A stretch of DNA of 64,000 nucleotides, taken from assembly GCF_002923755.1 (NCBI RefSeq), contig NZ_PGFZ01000001.1, forward strand, positions 652,146 to 716,145, given 5' to 3'. A program made the position numbers and the translations under genes. Numbering within the stretch: the stretch's first letter is position 1; each line of letters begins with the position of its first letter. The notes beneath the pieces were generated by a model, which did not search any database, was not told where the DNA came from, and worked only from the letters and a program-made list of their open reading frames with translations. Origin of the DNA: Methylovulum psychrotolerans (lineage in GTDB: Bacteria > Pseudomonadota > Gammaproteobacteria > Methylococcales > Methylomonadaceae). This document shows positions 51,518 through 60,588 of this stretch, piece after piece.

Positions 51518-54500
51518 CTACTCTGCCCGTTTTCGTGCTTTCACCTGCTCCAGCACCCGGCGTAACGCCACCGACACCTCAGTCCAAGCCTCATCCTTAT
51601 TGCCCGCCGAAGTAACCCATACCCCAGGCACACCCTGAATGTCCCTCAAACGCAAACCGTCCCAATCGGTACTACGCAGCCTAATCGGCACAATCACTTT
51701 TTCACCCCGATTATGCTCCAGCAAAGCCGTACTAAATTCTTCTTGATAACAAAAATCCGATTTCACAAAATCCGGGCTGACCAAACACAAAACAACATCC
51801 GCCGCCGCCAAGTGCTGAAAAATCGTCTCGCGCCAATCCGTACCCGCATCAATACTGCGGTCATCCCAAAGCTGGAGTTTTTCCAAACGCACCAGCGGCG
51901 ACAAAGCGGCTTGCAAAGCCTTAAGATGTTCCAAATCGGCGTGGGAATACGACACAAAGGCCTTTATCGGCTTCTGCGCTTCTTCATCACGCATTACAGC
52001 CTCCTCCACACCATCCAACAAATCGGCAATTTTTACCCGCTTTCTCAATTCCTTGATATAAACCTCTTCTTCACCATCCTGCTCTGCACAAACCAACTCA
52101 TCGTAATCTTTATAAGCATCACCATCCGGTATCGGCACTAATTCGGTAAAATTTAAGTTCGCAAAATCAGCAACAATCTCTTTAACCGTTTCCCGAATAA
52201 AACTTAAAAAACGCCGCCGCTCCTCACCACACACATCCAGCAACAGCTTTTGGTCTTCCTTATCCCAGCGCACCCGTGCCGATGCCTGAAAAACAGTCGG
52301 CTTATGCAGCACCATACCCGTGCGCCAACGGTCTGCACCGCGAATAAAGGTATGCAGCTTAACCATCAGACGCGGGAACACACTACTAGGCAACAAATCA
52401 GGAAAATGGATAACAAACTTCAACACCGCCCCATCAAACTGAAAATCCGAGGCATTGGCGGGTAACAATTGCGGTACAACATAACGCTGCGTATCGAGCA
52501 TAAAACACAGCTCAAACTCCTGCATTACCCGAACAATATACTGTAACTTATGTTTCGGATAATGAAAGGCCTGCTCGCTAGTATCATTTGTTTGGTAGCG
52601 CGAATCGTTAATCACCGCGTCAAAATCCGCTTCCTTAAGCAAACCGCCACTTTCGGCAACCAAGCCGGAATTGATAATCCGGTAAACGCCATTCGTCAGC
52701 CATAGCGGATTAAGGATTTGGGTATCAAAATTTTGCAGATTACGGAAATTAATCACCACCCCCAAATCATGCAGAAATTGCAACAACACGTCTTGGCTTA
52801 ACGGACGCGCCACCCCGTGCCGTTCACACACTCGCCGAAACTCCGCCGCTTCAATATAGTCCGCCGTCATATCGGCAAAATGGTTTTTCACCGCCAACCA
52901 CCGCGCCGGAAACGGTGTCCGGCGCGTATCAGAGCGGTCAATTTGCTGGCGCAACGCTTCCTTGAATTCAACAAACCCCGAATGATTATTCTCCGCGCAA
53001 GACAGCCGGAAAAACCCTTGAATTTGCGGATATTTTTCTTGCAAACTTTTGCGCTCAACCTCAAACGACGGGTTTTCGTCAATTTTATTTAACACCACCA
53101 GCACAGGCGAACGCCCACCAAAACTTTCCGCGTGTTTCAGCCATTTTTCCGCTTGGTCATCATTACGGCTATTCAGCAGCAACACATAAACACTCCGTTG
53201 CGATAAGAAAAACTGATGGGTGGCGTGCATCACTTCCTGACCACCAAAATCCCATAAATGCGCCGTGACGGCATCACCATCGGGCATAGTAAACGGCACT
53301 TTGCGGATACGGATACCGTGGGTTTGGCTCTCACGAAGGTCAAATGCCTCCCCCATTAATTGCTTCACCAACGAGGTTTTACCTGCCGAAGCCTCACCTA
53401 GGAAAATGATTTTAACTTCGTTGAGATTGCGTCCGTCTTCGCCGAGTTCTTCAAAATAATCCACTACGGCTTCTGGAGAGTCTTGGGCTATTTCAATAGG
53501 TGGGCAGATTAAAGGGCAATCACCAACATAGATTCCTGACAAATACTTACTTCTGACAAACCGCAAAAGAAGCGAATCACTTTCAATTACCTGTACATTA
53601 TCTTTAATTAAATACTTTATTGGCGATAAATCGGCAACCGATGTGCCCGAACAGTCAATGCTCTGCAAACCGGACAAGGCCGACAGCGCGGACAAGTCGG
53701 CCACCGATGTGCCGGAACAGTCAATGCTCTGCAAACCGGACAAGGCCGACAGCGTGGACAAGTCGGCCACCGATGTGCCCGAACAGTCAATGCTCTGCAA
53801 ACCGGACAAGGCCGACAGCACGGACAAGTCGGCCACCGATGTGCCGGAACAATTAAGATGCTGCAAACCGGACAAGGCCGACAGCGTGGACAAGTCGGCC
53901 ACCGATGTGCCGGAACAGTCAAGGTGCTGCAAATTGGACAAACCCGACAGCGCGGACAAGTCGGCCACCGATGTGCCGGAACAGTCAAGGTGCTGCAAAT
54001 TGGACAAACCCGACAGCGCGGACAAGTCGGCCACCGATGTGCCGGAACAGTCAAGGTGCTGCAAATTGGACAAACCCGACAGCGCGGACAAGTCGGCCAC
54101 CGATGTGCCGGAACAATTAAGATGCTGCAAACCGGACAAGGCCGACAGCGCGGACAAGTCGGCCACCGATGTGCTAGAACAGTCAATGCTCTGCAAATTG
54201 GACAAACCCGACAGCGCGGACAAGTCGGCCACCGATGTGCTAGAACAGTCAATGCTCTGCAAATTGGACAAACCCGACAGCGCGGACAAGTCGGCCACCG
54301 ATGTGCGGGAACAGTCAAGGTGCTGCAAATTGGACAAACCCGACAGCGCGGACAAGTCGGCCACCGATGTGCTAGAACAGTCAAGGTGCTGCAAATTGGA
54401 CAAACCCGACAGCGCGGACAAGTCGGCCACCGATGTGCGGGAACAGTCAAGGTGCTGCAAATTGGACAAACCCGACAGCGCGGACAAGTCGGCCACCGAT

Positions 54501-54844
54501 GTGCCGGAACAGTCAAGGTGCTGCAAATTGGACAAACCCGACAGCGCGGACAAGTCGGCCACCGATGTGCCGGAACAGTCAAGGTGCTGCAAACCGGACA
54601 AGGCCGACAGCGCGGACAAGTCGGCCACCGATGTGCGGGAACAGTCAAGGTGCTGCAAACCCGACAAGGCCGATAATGCTGACAAATCAACTAATTCAAC
54701 ACTCCACCTCAAGGATAACTTTGTCACCCAAACACATTCCAAAAGCTCGGCAGGCAAATCAATCAAATCACATTCGCTCAAATCCAATTCAAAATGTTGG
54801 GTCTGTTTATTTTCAGCAATACGTCGCAACGCTTCTTCGCTCAT
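51518..54844 (-). CDS. LRR-Roc-COR-TIR protein (bacterial Roco GTPase)
   Basis: A 1108-residue cytoplasmic protein. Residues 54-405 are sixteen 22-residue leucine-rich repeats (consensus Leu-Ser-Ala-Leu-Ser-x-Leu-x-x-Leu-Gln-x-Leu/Ile-Asp-Cys-Ser). A Roc GTPase follows: P-loop Gly483-x4-Gly488-Lys489-Thr490, Asp532-Phe-Gly-Gly-Gln536, and Asn586-Lys-Ile-Asp589. The COR dimerisation domain is next (about 640-870, with Asn-Pro-Leu-Trp-Leu-Thr-Asn-Gly-Val-Tyr-Arg-Ile). The C-terminus (about 958-1108) is a TIR domain: Ala-Phe-Val-Ser-Tyr-Ser-His, and Asp-Phe-Cys-Tyr-Gln-Glu1045, where Glu1045 sits at the expected NADase glutamate position. TIR domains in bacteria often degrade NAD+ in antiphage defence, so a sensor-GTPase-effector role is plausible but unproven. 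The ribosome site before the ATG is weak. Near-identical repeats suggest recent expansion. Confidence 0.9.
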   Translation of the reverse strand: MSEEALRRIAENKQTQHFELDLSECDLIDLPAELLECVWVTKLSLRWSVELVDLSALSALSGLQHLDCSRTSVADLSALSALSGLQHLDCSGTSVADLSALSGLSNLQHLDCSGTSVADLSALSGLSNLQHLDCSRTSVADLSALSGLSNLQHLDCSSTSVADLSALSGLSNLQHLDCSRTSVADLSALSGLSNLQSIDCSSTSVADLSALSGLSNLQSIDCSSTSVADLSALSALSGLQHLNCSGTSVADLSALSGLSNLQHLDCSGTSVADLSALSGLSNLQHLDCSGTSVADLSALSGLSNLQHLDCSGTSVADLSTLSALSGLQHLNCSGTSVADLSVLSALSGLQSIDCSGTSVADLSTLSALSGLQSIDCSGTSVADLSALSALSGLQSIDCSGTSVADLSPIKYLIKDNVQVIESDSLLLRFVRSKYLSGIYVGDCPLICPPIEIAQDSPEAVVDYFEELGEDGRNLNEVKIIFLGEASAGKTSLVKQLMGEAFDLRESQTHGIRIRKVPFTMPDGDAVTAHLWDFGGQEVMHATHQFFLSQRSVYVLLLNSRNDDQAEKWLKHAESFGGRSPVLVVLNKIDENPSFEVERKSLQEKYPQIQGFFRLSCAENNHSGFVEFKEALRQQIDRSDTRRTPFPARWLAVKNHFADMTADYIEAAEFRRVCERHGVARPLSQDVLLQFLHDLGVVINFRNLQNFDTQILNPLWLTNGVYRIINSGLVAESGGLLKEADFDAVINDSRYQTNDTSEQAFHYPKHKLQYIVRVMQEFELCFMLDTQRYVVPQLLPANASDFQFDGAVLKFVIHFPDLLPSSVFPRLMVKLHTFIRGADRWRTGMVLHKPTVFQASARVRWDKEDQKLLLDVCGEERRRFLSFIRETVKEIVADFANLNFTELVPIPDGDAYKDYDELVCAEQDGEEEVYIKELRKRVKIADLLDGVEEAVMRDEEAQKPIKAFVSYSHADLEHLKALQAALSPLVRLEKLQLWDDRSIDAGTDWRETIFQHLAAADVVLCLVSPDFVKSDFCYQEEFSTALLEHNRGEKVIVPIRLRSTDWDGLRLRDIQGVPGVWVTSAGNKDEAWTEVSVALRRVLEQVKARKRAE
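53630..54690. repeat. Sixteen-copy 66-bp tandem repeat within the LRR coding region
   Basis: Near-identical units of 66 bp (22 codons) run head to tail. Units differ mainly in short variants: the CTGCAAATTGGACAAACC versus CTGCAAACCGGACAAGGC type, and codons for the variable Gly/Arg/Ser and His-Leu/Ser-Ile positions. Variants recur in non-adjacent units, as expected from recombination or slippage. The array stays in frame, so copy-number change would alter LRR length without frameshift. Confidence 0.95.
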
Positions 54845-55114
54845 GGCCGGGGCAACCTAAATAGGGGTAAGAAAAACGGGTTGATATAGGCATTTTTTAG
54901 GTAGGCCAAAACCTATTAGGCATAACAAAGCTTAAGCCATTAGCCCACAAATCAGTTTATGCAATAACATTAGATAACCTTTCTATATTCACAATAGCGT
55001 GGATAGCCAACTATTCATACCACCCCCTGTACGCACCGCCATTTCCGAAGCAAGCAGCCCATGGCCTCTATTTTTAAACCATAAACCACCTGCTGCGGGC
55101 TGTTCCAAATTACC

Positions 55115-55678
55115 CTACCACTGCGACTCCCCCGTCTCAGGATCATACATCTCATGGACAATGCTGTGGCGGTTAGCGATCAGCTCGTCAATGCTCGGCG
55201 AGTTGCTCATCGCCCGCGAAATAGCCAGCTTCATTGCCTCATAATTGGTGCGGTACAAATCCTTACGGTCCAGTTCTGGATTAGTCGCACATTCAGGGGC
55301 AATCCACACCATCGCGACGATACACAAATCATTTGCCCATTCTTTCGGGATAACTCCGGCAATAACGCTGTCCAATACCGCATCAGCAATGGCCGATTGC
55401 ACGGGGCCGCCGAACAAGTTAACGTAGGCCGCTGATTTAATGGTCACTTTCGGCACAATCATGGTCGCCGGGCGGACTTGTTGGTTACAGGCGCGGATGG
55501 CAAACATGCGCGTATGGCCTTCGGTTTGTCCCATCAGATTGGCGAAAGCCTGACCAGCCGGGCCTTTAACGCTGCCGATCAAAATTTCCGGCATCGCATC
55601 GGTGCCTTGGCCGTCGCTGGAAAACACTGTCGCTTCGGCGGTTCTGAACCAAATACTGTCTGCGGTAAGGTCTGACAT
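55115..55678 (-). CDS. Formaldehyde-activating enzyme (Fae)-like protein
   Basis: A 187-residue relative of Fae, the enzyme that condenses formaldehyde with tetrahydromethanopterin in methylotrophs. Conserved stretches include Val-Pro-Lys-Val-Thr-Ile-Lys-Ser-Ala, Leu-Phe-Gly-Gly-Pro-Val-Gln-Ser-Ala-Ile-Ala-Asp-Ala-Val, Ala-Gly-Val-Ile-Pro and Asn-Tyr-Glu-Ala-Met-Lys-Leu-Ala-Ile. At the position of the catalytic His17 of Methylobacterium Fae (Ala-His-Ile-Asp-Leu-Ile-Ile-Gly), this protein reads Ala-Met-Pro-Glu-Ile-Leu-Ile-Gly, so the histidine is replaced by Met. I start at the ATG at 55678, preceded by AGGAG; the frame extends to 55711. It resembles Fae paralogues of unclear role. It sits about 5 kb from mxaF. 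Confidence 0.85.
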   Translation of the reverse strand: MSDLTADSIWFRTAEATVFSSDGQGTDAMPEILIGSVKGPAGQAFANLMGQTEGHTRMFAIRACNQQVRPATMIVPKVTIKSAAYVNLFGGPVQSAIADAVLDSVIAGVIPKEWANDLCIVAMVWIAPECATNPELDRKDLYRTNYEAMKLAISRAMSNSPSIDELIANRHSIVHEMYDPETGESQW

Positions 55679-55838
55679 GGGTAAACTCCTAAAAAAGTAA
55701 AAGTTTGGCATTCTATGCCGGATAATGAAACTACGGCAAACATTATCTCTGCTTACCCCTACCTAACCGTTAATTCAGAGTAGGTTCAGACTGTTGCCCG
55801 ATACTAATCACCCCCTCCCTATCCTTAAGGAAGACGTT

Positions 55839-56933
55839 ATGAAATTCGCTTTATCCGCCGTGGCCTTAGCCTTATTCGGCACCTTTAGCCCGATAAGCCA
55901 AGCCCAAGCGCTCAACTTACCTTTGCAGCTTGATTACGGTTTGATCGCCAAACTGGTCACCAATAGCCTCTACACAGGGGCGGAACACACCGCCGACCTG
56001 TGGCAAGACGGCGCAAAATGCAGTTACCTCAAACTCGCCAATCTGAAAATAAACGGCCAAGCCGAACAAATCCGCCTGACAAATGATGTGCAAGTGCAGT
56101 TTGGCACTAAACTGGGCGGCCAGTGCGTGACGGTGTTAAAGTGGCAAGGTGTGTTGGAAACCTTACAAAAACCGACCTTAAATGCCGACCATAGTGTCTT
56201 AAGTCTCCCTGTCACCCAAGCGACGGCTTACGACCAGCAAGGCCACCAGGTCAACATCAGCCAATTGCAAGACTTGCTCAAACGCGTGGTCGAACCCAAA
56301 CTGGCCGGGCTGAGCATCGACTTGAACCGCCTGCACGGAGATATGGAACGCAATGTCAGCACTTGGTTGCCGAAAACGGAAGCGGCGCAACTCAGCCAAT
56401 GGCTCAATACCCTGACCATTAACAGCGCGGCGGCAAACGACCAAGGCATTGCCTTGCAACTGGGCTTGGATGCGCCCGCCTCCACCCCCGCCCAAGCCCC
56501 TAGCCTCGCCCTGACCGCCAGCGAGCAAAAACAATGGCAAGTGATTTGGAAACAATGGCAAGGCCTGCTGGCAAAAGCCATCAATGGCTTAGGGAAAGAC
56601 CAACAAAACCAAGCCTTACAAACCACTTTAACGGCTATGTTACACGAGTCCAACACCGCTTTCCAAGCAGGTTTGACCGCCAAAAACACCACCGATAACG
56701 ATCCTGTGCGCGAGTTTTTCAGCCACTCATGGACGACCCTGACCCCGCAACTGAAAGCCTTTAGCCAAGATCTGCCCGGCTTAGAGGGCTTTAACTATCT
56801 CGGCGCTATCGCCGCCACGGATGTGCTGTATGAGCTGGACACTAAAGCCGCGCCCTTAGGCATTACCTTGTCATCGGATGGCTTACGGAAATTGGCACGA
56901 TTATTGATTGCCGGAAAGCAACAACGGACTTAA
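55839..56933 (+). CDS. Exported protein of unknown function
   Basis: A 364-residue protein with a signal peptide (Met-Lys-Phe-Ala-Leu...Ala-Gln-Ala, cleavage about residue 22-24). The mature part is mostly helical and rich in Gln, Leu and Ala; I recognise no domain. The ATG at 55839 has AAGGAAG upstream and gives a clean signal peptide; the longer frame from 55794 would bury it. A GC-rich hairpin (56980-57000) follows the gene. Confidence 0.75.
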   Translation: MKFALSAVALALFGTFSPISQAQALNLPLQLDYGLIAKLVTNSLYTGAEHTADLWQDGAKCSYLKLANLKINGQAEQIRLTNDVQVQFGTKLGGQCVTVLKWQGVLETLQKPTLNADHSVLSLPVTQATAYDQQGHQVNISQLQDLLKRVVEPKLAGLSIDLNRLHGDMERNVSTWLPKTEAAQLSQWLNTLTINSAAANDQGIALQLGLDAPASTPAQAPSLALTASEQKQWQVIWKQWQGLLAKAINGLGKDQQNQALQTTLTAMLHESNTAFQAGLTAKNTTDNDPVREFFSHSWTTLTPQLKAFSQDLPGLEGFNYLGAIAATDVLYELDTKAAPLGITLSSDGLRKLARLLIAGKQQRT

Positions 56934-56979
56934 GCAGGGGCTGTTGCCGCTCAGCGATGCGTTACTACAGGATATAACC

Positions 56980-57000
56980 GGGGGCGGTTGTGCCGCCCCC
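56980..57000 (+). terminator. GC hairpin after the exported-protein gene
   Basis: A perfect 8-bp stem GGGGGCGG / CCGCCCCC with a 5-base loop, 47 bp after the stop. A weak T-run follows. Likely a transcript end. Confidence 0.5.
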
Positions 57001-57035
57001 ATCATACGTTTATGACATGAGAGGACGAAGACACC

Positions 57036-57563
57036 ATGAACAAAAACATGTTACTGTTGCTGGTTCTGAACACAGCCCTGCCCACTGCCGCCCAAGCCGA
57101 AGAAGTCTTTAAATGCGTAGTTGATAACAAAACCGTTTATCAATTTGACCCTTGCCCGACCAATGCGGCGAAAAAAGTGGAAATTGACATCAAACAGGAA
57201 GACCCGGCTAAAGAAGCCGAGGCGCAAGCCAAATTACAAACGTGGGAACAAGAGTTTAAAAAACGCGAAGCGGCAGAACAGCAAGCCCAAAGAGAACGCC
57301 AAGCCGAATTGGATAGGCAAGCCGCCATTGCCGCACTAAACCGCAATGCCATCGCCCAAGAAGAATTGGCTGCCGCCGCCCGCCAACGCAACATTTACGG
57401 GCAACCGCTTTATGGCGGCGGATATCGCTCCCCTTATTATAATAATATGTATCCGGGGGGCTTTTTTTTCGGGGGGGGCGGCTATCCGACACCACAAGAG
57501 CAGGTACAACACCACTCGCCTCAACAGCACCAAGAACCGACCCGCCGTGCGCTTGCCCGCTAG
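57036..57563 (+). CDS. DUF4124-type exported protein with Gly/Tyr-rich tail
   Basis: A 175-residue exported protein. The signal peptide (about 1-21) is followed by a DUF4124-like segment (Val-Phe-Lys-Cys-Val-Val-Asp-Asn-Lys-Thr-Val-Tyr-Gln-Phe-Asp-Pro-Cys-Pro) with a Cys pair, a charged coiled-coil rich in Glu, Gln and Arg (about 45-115), then a Gly/Tyr/Phe-rich tail. Within the tail codons lie G6, T8 and G8 runs (57455-57478), where slippage would shift the frame. Function unknown. Confidence 0.78.
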   Translation: MNKNMLLLLVLNTALPTAAQAEEVFKCVVDNKTVYQFDPCPTNAAKKVEIDIKQEDPAKEAEAQAKLQTWEQEFKKREAAEQQAQRERQAELDRQAAIAALNRNAIAQEELAAAARQRNIYGQPLYGGGYRSPYYNNMYPGGFFFGGGGYPTPQEQVQHHSPQQHQEPTRRALAR

Positions 57564-57596
57564 CTTTTTTATCCAACCCCAACCCCAACCTTAGCC

Positions 57597-59195
57597 ATGA
57601 CCACAAAACTCCGCCTAAACTTTGATAACAAATTCATCCGCACCTTACCCGGCGATCCTGAACCACTGAACTTCCGCCGCCAAGTCTTAGGTGCTTGTTA
57701 TTCTAAAGTGCTGCCGACACCTGTTAGCCAGCCGCAGTTAGTCGTGTATGCTTGGGAAGTCGCGCAATTAGTGGATTTGTCCGTATCCGCCTGTGACAGC
57801 CCAGAGTTTGCCCAAATATTTGCAGGCAATGCCCTAGCAGACGGCATGGAACCTTATGCGCTATGCTATGGTGGCCACCAATTCGGTAGTTGGGCGGGGC
57901 AGTTAGGCGATGGCCGCGCCATTAACCTGGGCGAAGCTGTCAATGCCGCTGGCAAGCGGTGGACGTTGCAACTGAAAGGCGCAGGCCCCACCCCCTATTC
58001 GCGCTCGGCAGACGGCTTGGCCGTGTTGCGTTCCTCGGTACGCGAATTTTTATGCAGCGAAGCCATGCACCACTTAGGCATCCCCACCACCCGCGCCTTA
58101 AGCTTGGTGCTGACAGGCGATACCGTCATCCGCGATATGTTTTACGACGGCCACCCCAAAGCCGAACCCGGTGCAGTGGTCTGCCGAGTCGCCCCCTCGT
58201 TCACCCGCTTTGGCAGCTTCCAACTGTTTGCCGCACGGGGCGACTTAACAGCACTTAAGCAACTGGTGGATTACACCATCACCACCGACTTTCCGCACTT
58301 AGGCGCACCCTGCCCCGCCGTTTATCTACAATGGTATACCGAAGTTTGCCGCCGTACTGCCGAAATGATTGTACATTGGCAACGGGTCGGCTTTGTGCAT
58401 GGCGTGATGAACACCGATAATATGTCGATTTTGGGTTTGACCATAGACTATGGCCCTTATGGCTGGCTGGAAAACTTCGATTTGAACTGGACACCCAACA
58501 CCACCGATGCCAGTGGCCGCCGCTACCGTTTCGGCAACCAACCGTCAATTGCTTTTTGGAACCTAGGGCAATTGGCAAACGCCATTTTCCCTTTACTGGA
58601 AACCGACGACATCAGCCCCTTGCAAGCGGCGCTGAATACCTACCAACAACACTTTGCCGAAGGTTGGCAAGCCATGATGGCCAGCAAACTGGGCCTACAG
58701 CAATTTGACCCGGCAAGTGATTATGATCTCTGCACAGACTTATTGACCCTGTTACAAAGCGTCGAAACCGATATGACAATCTTCTTCCGCCGCCTGGCCT
58801 TACTGGACAGCCATGCCGATACAAGCGACGACGCGCAACTGATGGCCCCACTGTTAGAGGCCTATTACCTGCCCGAACAGCTTACCCCCGCCTACCAAGC
58901 CCAATTGGGCGCATGGTTGCGGCCCTACCTCCAACGCCTGCGCCGCGACGGCTTGCCGGAAGCACAACGCCGCCAAAACATGAACGCGGTCAACCCCAAT
59001 TATGTGCTGCGCAACTACCTCGCCCAAGTTGCCATAGACCAAGCCGAACAAGGCGATTTCAGCAAAATCCATGAACTGTTGGAACTGCTGCGCCACCCTT
59101 ACGACGAACAGCCGGATAAAAGACACTTTGCCGCCAAACGTCCCGACTGGGCCAGACAGCGGGCAGGATGCTCTATGTTATCGTGCAGTTCTTGA
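57597..59195 (+). CDS. selO: SelO (YdiU) family protein adenylyltransferase
   Basis: A 532-residue pseudokinase-fold enzyme that transfers AMP from ATP to protein hydroxyl groups and is linked to redox homeostasis. Recognisable blocks are [17 protein letters not shown], [11 protein letters not shown] and Met-Asn-Thr-Asp-Asn-Met, followed by Asp-Tyr-Gly-Pro-Tyr-Gly. The C-terminus ends Ser-Cys-Ser-Ser, the usual ending in bacterial SelO with Cys in place of selenocysteine. Length is slightly above E. coli YdiU (about 480). An inverted repeat follows (CGGGCTG 59201-59207 with CAGCCCG 59224-59230). Confidence 0.95.
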   Translation: MTTKLRLNFDNKFIRTLPGDPEPLNFRRQVLGACYSKVLPTPVSQPQLVVYAWEVAQLVDLSVSACDSPEFAQIFAGNALADGMEPYALCYGGHQFGSWAGQLGDGRAINLGEAVNAAGKRWTLQLKGAGPTPYSRSADGLAVLRSSVREFLCSEAMHHLGIPTTRALSLVLTGDTVIRDMFYDGHPKAEPGAVVCRVAPSFTRFGSFQLFAARGDLTALKQLVDYTITTDFPHLGAPCPAVYLQWYTEVCRRTAEMIVHWQRVGFVHGVMNTDNMSILGLTIDYGPYGWLENFDLNWTPNTTDASGRRYRFGNQPSIAFWNLGQLANAIFPLLETDDISPLQAALNTYQQHFAEGWQAMMASKLGLQQFDPASDYDLCTDLLTLLQSVETDMTIFFRRLALLDSHADTSDDAQLMAPLLEAYYLPEQLTPAYQAQLGAWLRPYLQRLRRDGLPEAQRRQNMNAVNPNYVLRNYLAQVAIDQAEQGDFSKIHELLELLRHPYDEQPDKRHFAAKRPDWARQRAGCSMLSCSS

Positions 59196-59330
59196 GGAAG
59201 CGGGCTGGTCAGCCGTTAAATTTCAGCCCGTTGTCAGGTGAAAAATAGGAATTTACCCTGCCAATATCAGGAAATTTGCCCAATATTTTTCAGCTAAAAT
59301 TATCAATAATAGGCTTTTTGGTTATTGATT

Positions 59331-59861
59331 ATGAACAAATCTGCTTACGCCTGTTTAAGCTTGCTCTGCTTACCCCTACTTAGCTTCGCCCATGGCCCTA
59401 CCCCGCAAAAAGCCAAGGAAAGCATCACCATTAACGCCCCGGTCGCAAAGGTTTGGGATACCGTCAAACAGTTTTCCGATATTGCCCATTGGCATCCCGA
59501 TGTAAAGCAAAGCACAGGGGACGGCAAACATGAATCAGGCGGAACCCGTACCCTAACCTTACAAAACGGCGGGCAATTAGTTGAGGAACTGGATTTTTAT
59601 AGCGATAAAGACCACGAATACAGCTACCGCTTAAAAACCGAAAATGCCCAAGCCTTTCCCGTTAGCTCTTATTCTATCACCGTGCAAGTGCTGGCCGGCG
59701 ACACCGCCAATAACAGCACCGTTTTGATGAAAAGCCGCTTTTATCGCGGCGACACCAGCAACACGCCACCCGCCAACCTGACTGACGAAGCCGCTGTCAA
59801 CGCAATGGTCAGTTTTTTCAAAAACGGTTTAACCGGCTTAAAAGGCACGGTAGAAAAATAA
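59331..59861 (+). CDS. mxaD: MxaD-like periplasmic SRPBCC protein
   Basis: A 176-residue exported protein of the SRPBCC/START fold. The signal peptide ends Leu-Leu-Ser-Phe-Ala; the mature part begins His-Gly-Pro-Thr-Pro-Gln-Lys, as in MxaD, and continues with Lys-Val-Trp-Asp-Thr-Val, His-Trp-His-Pro-Asp-Val and Arg-Thr-Leu-Thr-Leu. MxaD was reported to improve coupling between methanol dehydrogenase and cytochrome cL in Methylobacterium. I use the ATG at 59331; a TTG 6 bp upstream is less likely. It stands alone, separated from mxaF by a minus-strand regulator. A motif AATTTGCCCAAT lies about 50 bp upstream. Confidence 0.88.
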   Translation: MNKSAYACLSLLCLPLLSFAHGPTPQKAKESITINAPVAKVWDTVKQFSDIAHWHPDVKQSTGDGKHESGGTRTLTLQNGGQLVEELDFYSDKDHEYSYRLKTENAQAFPVSSYSITVQVLAGDTANNSTVLMKSRFYRGDTSNTPPANLTDEAAVNAMVSFFKNGLTGLKGTVEK

Positions 59862-59913
59862 CCGTCCCGTCCATGCGCAACCACCGTCTGTTACGCGTGG
59901 ACAGGCATTACCC

Positions 59914-60573
59914 TTACAAAACCTCCTGCGCCGTAATCAAGCCTTGCCGTGTCGCCAATAAGGTCAGCTCGGCAAGCGTTTCCACGCCCAATTTTTCCTT
60001 AATCGCCGTACCGTGGTTACACACGGTCTTATAACTCAAACACAGCTTTTCTGCCGCTTTGTGGGTGGTGTAACCATTGGCAAGCAAACAGAACACATCA
60101 AATTCCCTAGGCGAAAGCTGTTTGATACGTTCAGAACTGTCCAGCCCCGAAGTCATGGTAATCGCCAATTGCTGGGCAAGTTCGGAGTCGACAAATGTGC
60201 CGCCTAGGGCGATTTTACCGACAGCAGTCACCAGAATATCAGGGCTGCTGTTTTTGGTGATGTAACCTTTCGCGCCCGCCTGTAAGGCACGGGTAACATA
60301 AACCAATTCGTTATGGATGCTGAACACCAATATTTTCGCATGGTTATCCCGGTTAATCAGCCGCCGGATGGTTTCAAAGCCACCGATGCCGGGCATGGAC
60401 AAATCCAAAACCACTAAATCCGGCTGATGTTGATTGTATAACTGACAAGCAGTTTCGCCACGGTCTGCCTCATACACTTGGCCGATATTTTCCGCTAAGG
60501 ATAAATAGGTTTTATAGCCTGCCCGGACTACAGCATGATCATCCACCAATAACACACTAATTTTTGCCGACAC
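59914..60573 (-). CDS. LuxR/FixJ-type response regulator, divergent from mxaF (MxaB candidate)
   Basis: An approximately 219-residue two-domain response regulator. The receiver has the Asp-Asp pair near the start (Val-Asp-Asp-His-Ala-Val-Val-Arg), the phospho-acceptor in Leu-Asp-Leu-Ser-Met-Pro-Gly and Lys in Gly-Tyr-Ile-Thr-Lys. The C-terminal LuxR helix-turn-helix begins Leu-Ser-Pro-Arg-Glu-Phe-Asp-Val. I use the GTG at 60573 because it gives Met-Ser-Ala-Lys-Ile-Ser-Val-Leu-Leu-Val-Asp-Asp and has GGGG 7 bases upstream; an in-frame ATG exists at 60588. No kinase gene is adjacent. Its position divergent from mxaF matches MxaB, the orphan regulator that activates methanol dehydrogenase genes in gammaproteobacterial methanotrophs; that identity is inferred. 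Confidence 0.85.
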   Translation of the reverse strand: MSAKISVLLVDDHAVVRAGYKTYLSLAENIGQVYEADRGETACQLYNQHQPDLVVLDLSMPGIGGFETIRRLINRDNHAKILVFSIHNELVYVTRALQAGAKGYITKNSSPDILVTAVGKIALGGTFVDSELAQQLAITMTSGLDSSERIKQLSPREFDVFCLLANGYTTHKAAEKLCLSYKTVCNHGTAIKEKLGVETLAELTLLATRQGLITAQEVL

Positions 60574-60588
60574 CCTGCAACCCCACAT

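Noticed and set aside
53630-54690. Regularly spaced repeats resembling a CRISPR array.
   Set aside because: Units are directly tandem without unique spacers, stay in frame inside a gene, and encode a leucine-rich consensus. No cas genes are near.
53617-54860. Several long open frames on the plus strand and in another minus-strand frame across the LRR repeats (up to 405 codons).
   Set aside because: The 66-bp unit is a multiple of 3 and free of stops in several frames, so all frames stay open by repetition. Only the minus-strand frame continuing into Roc-COR-TIR makes sense.
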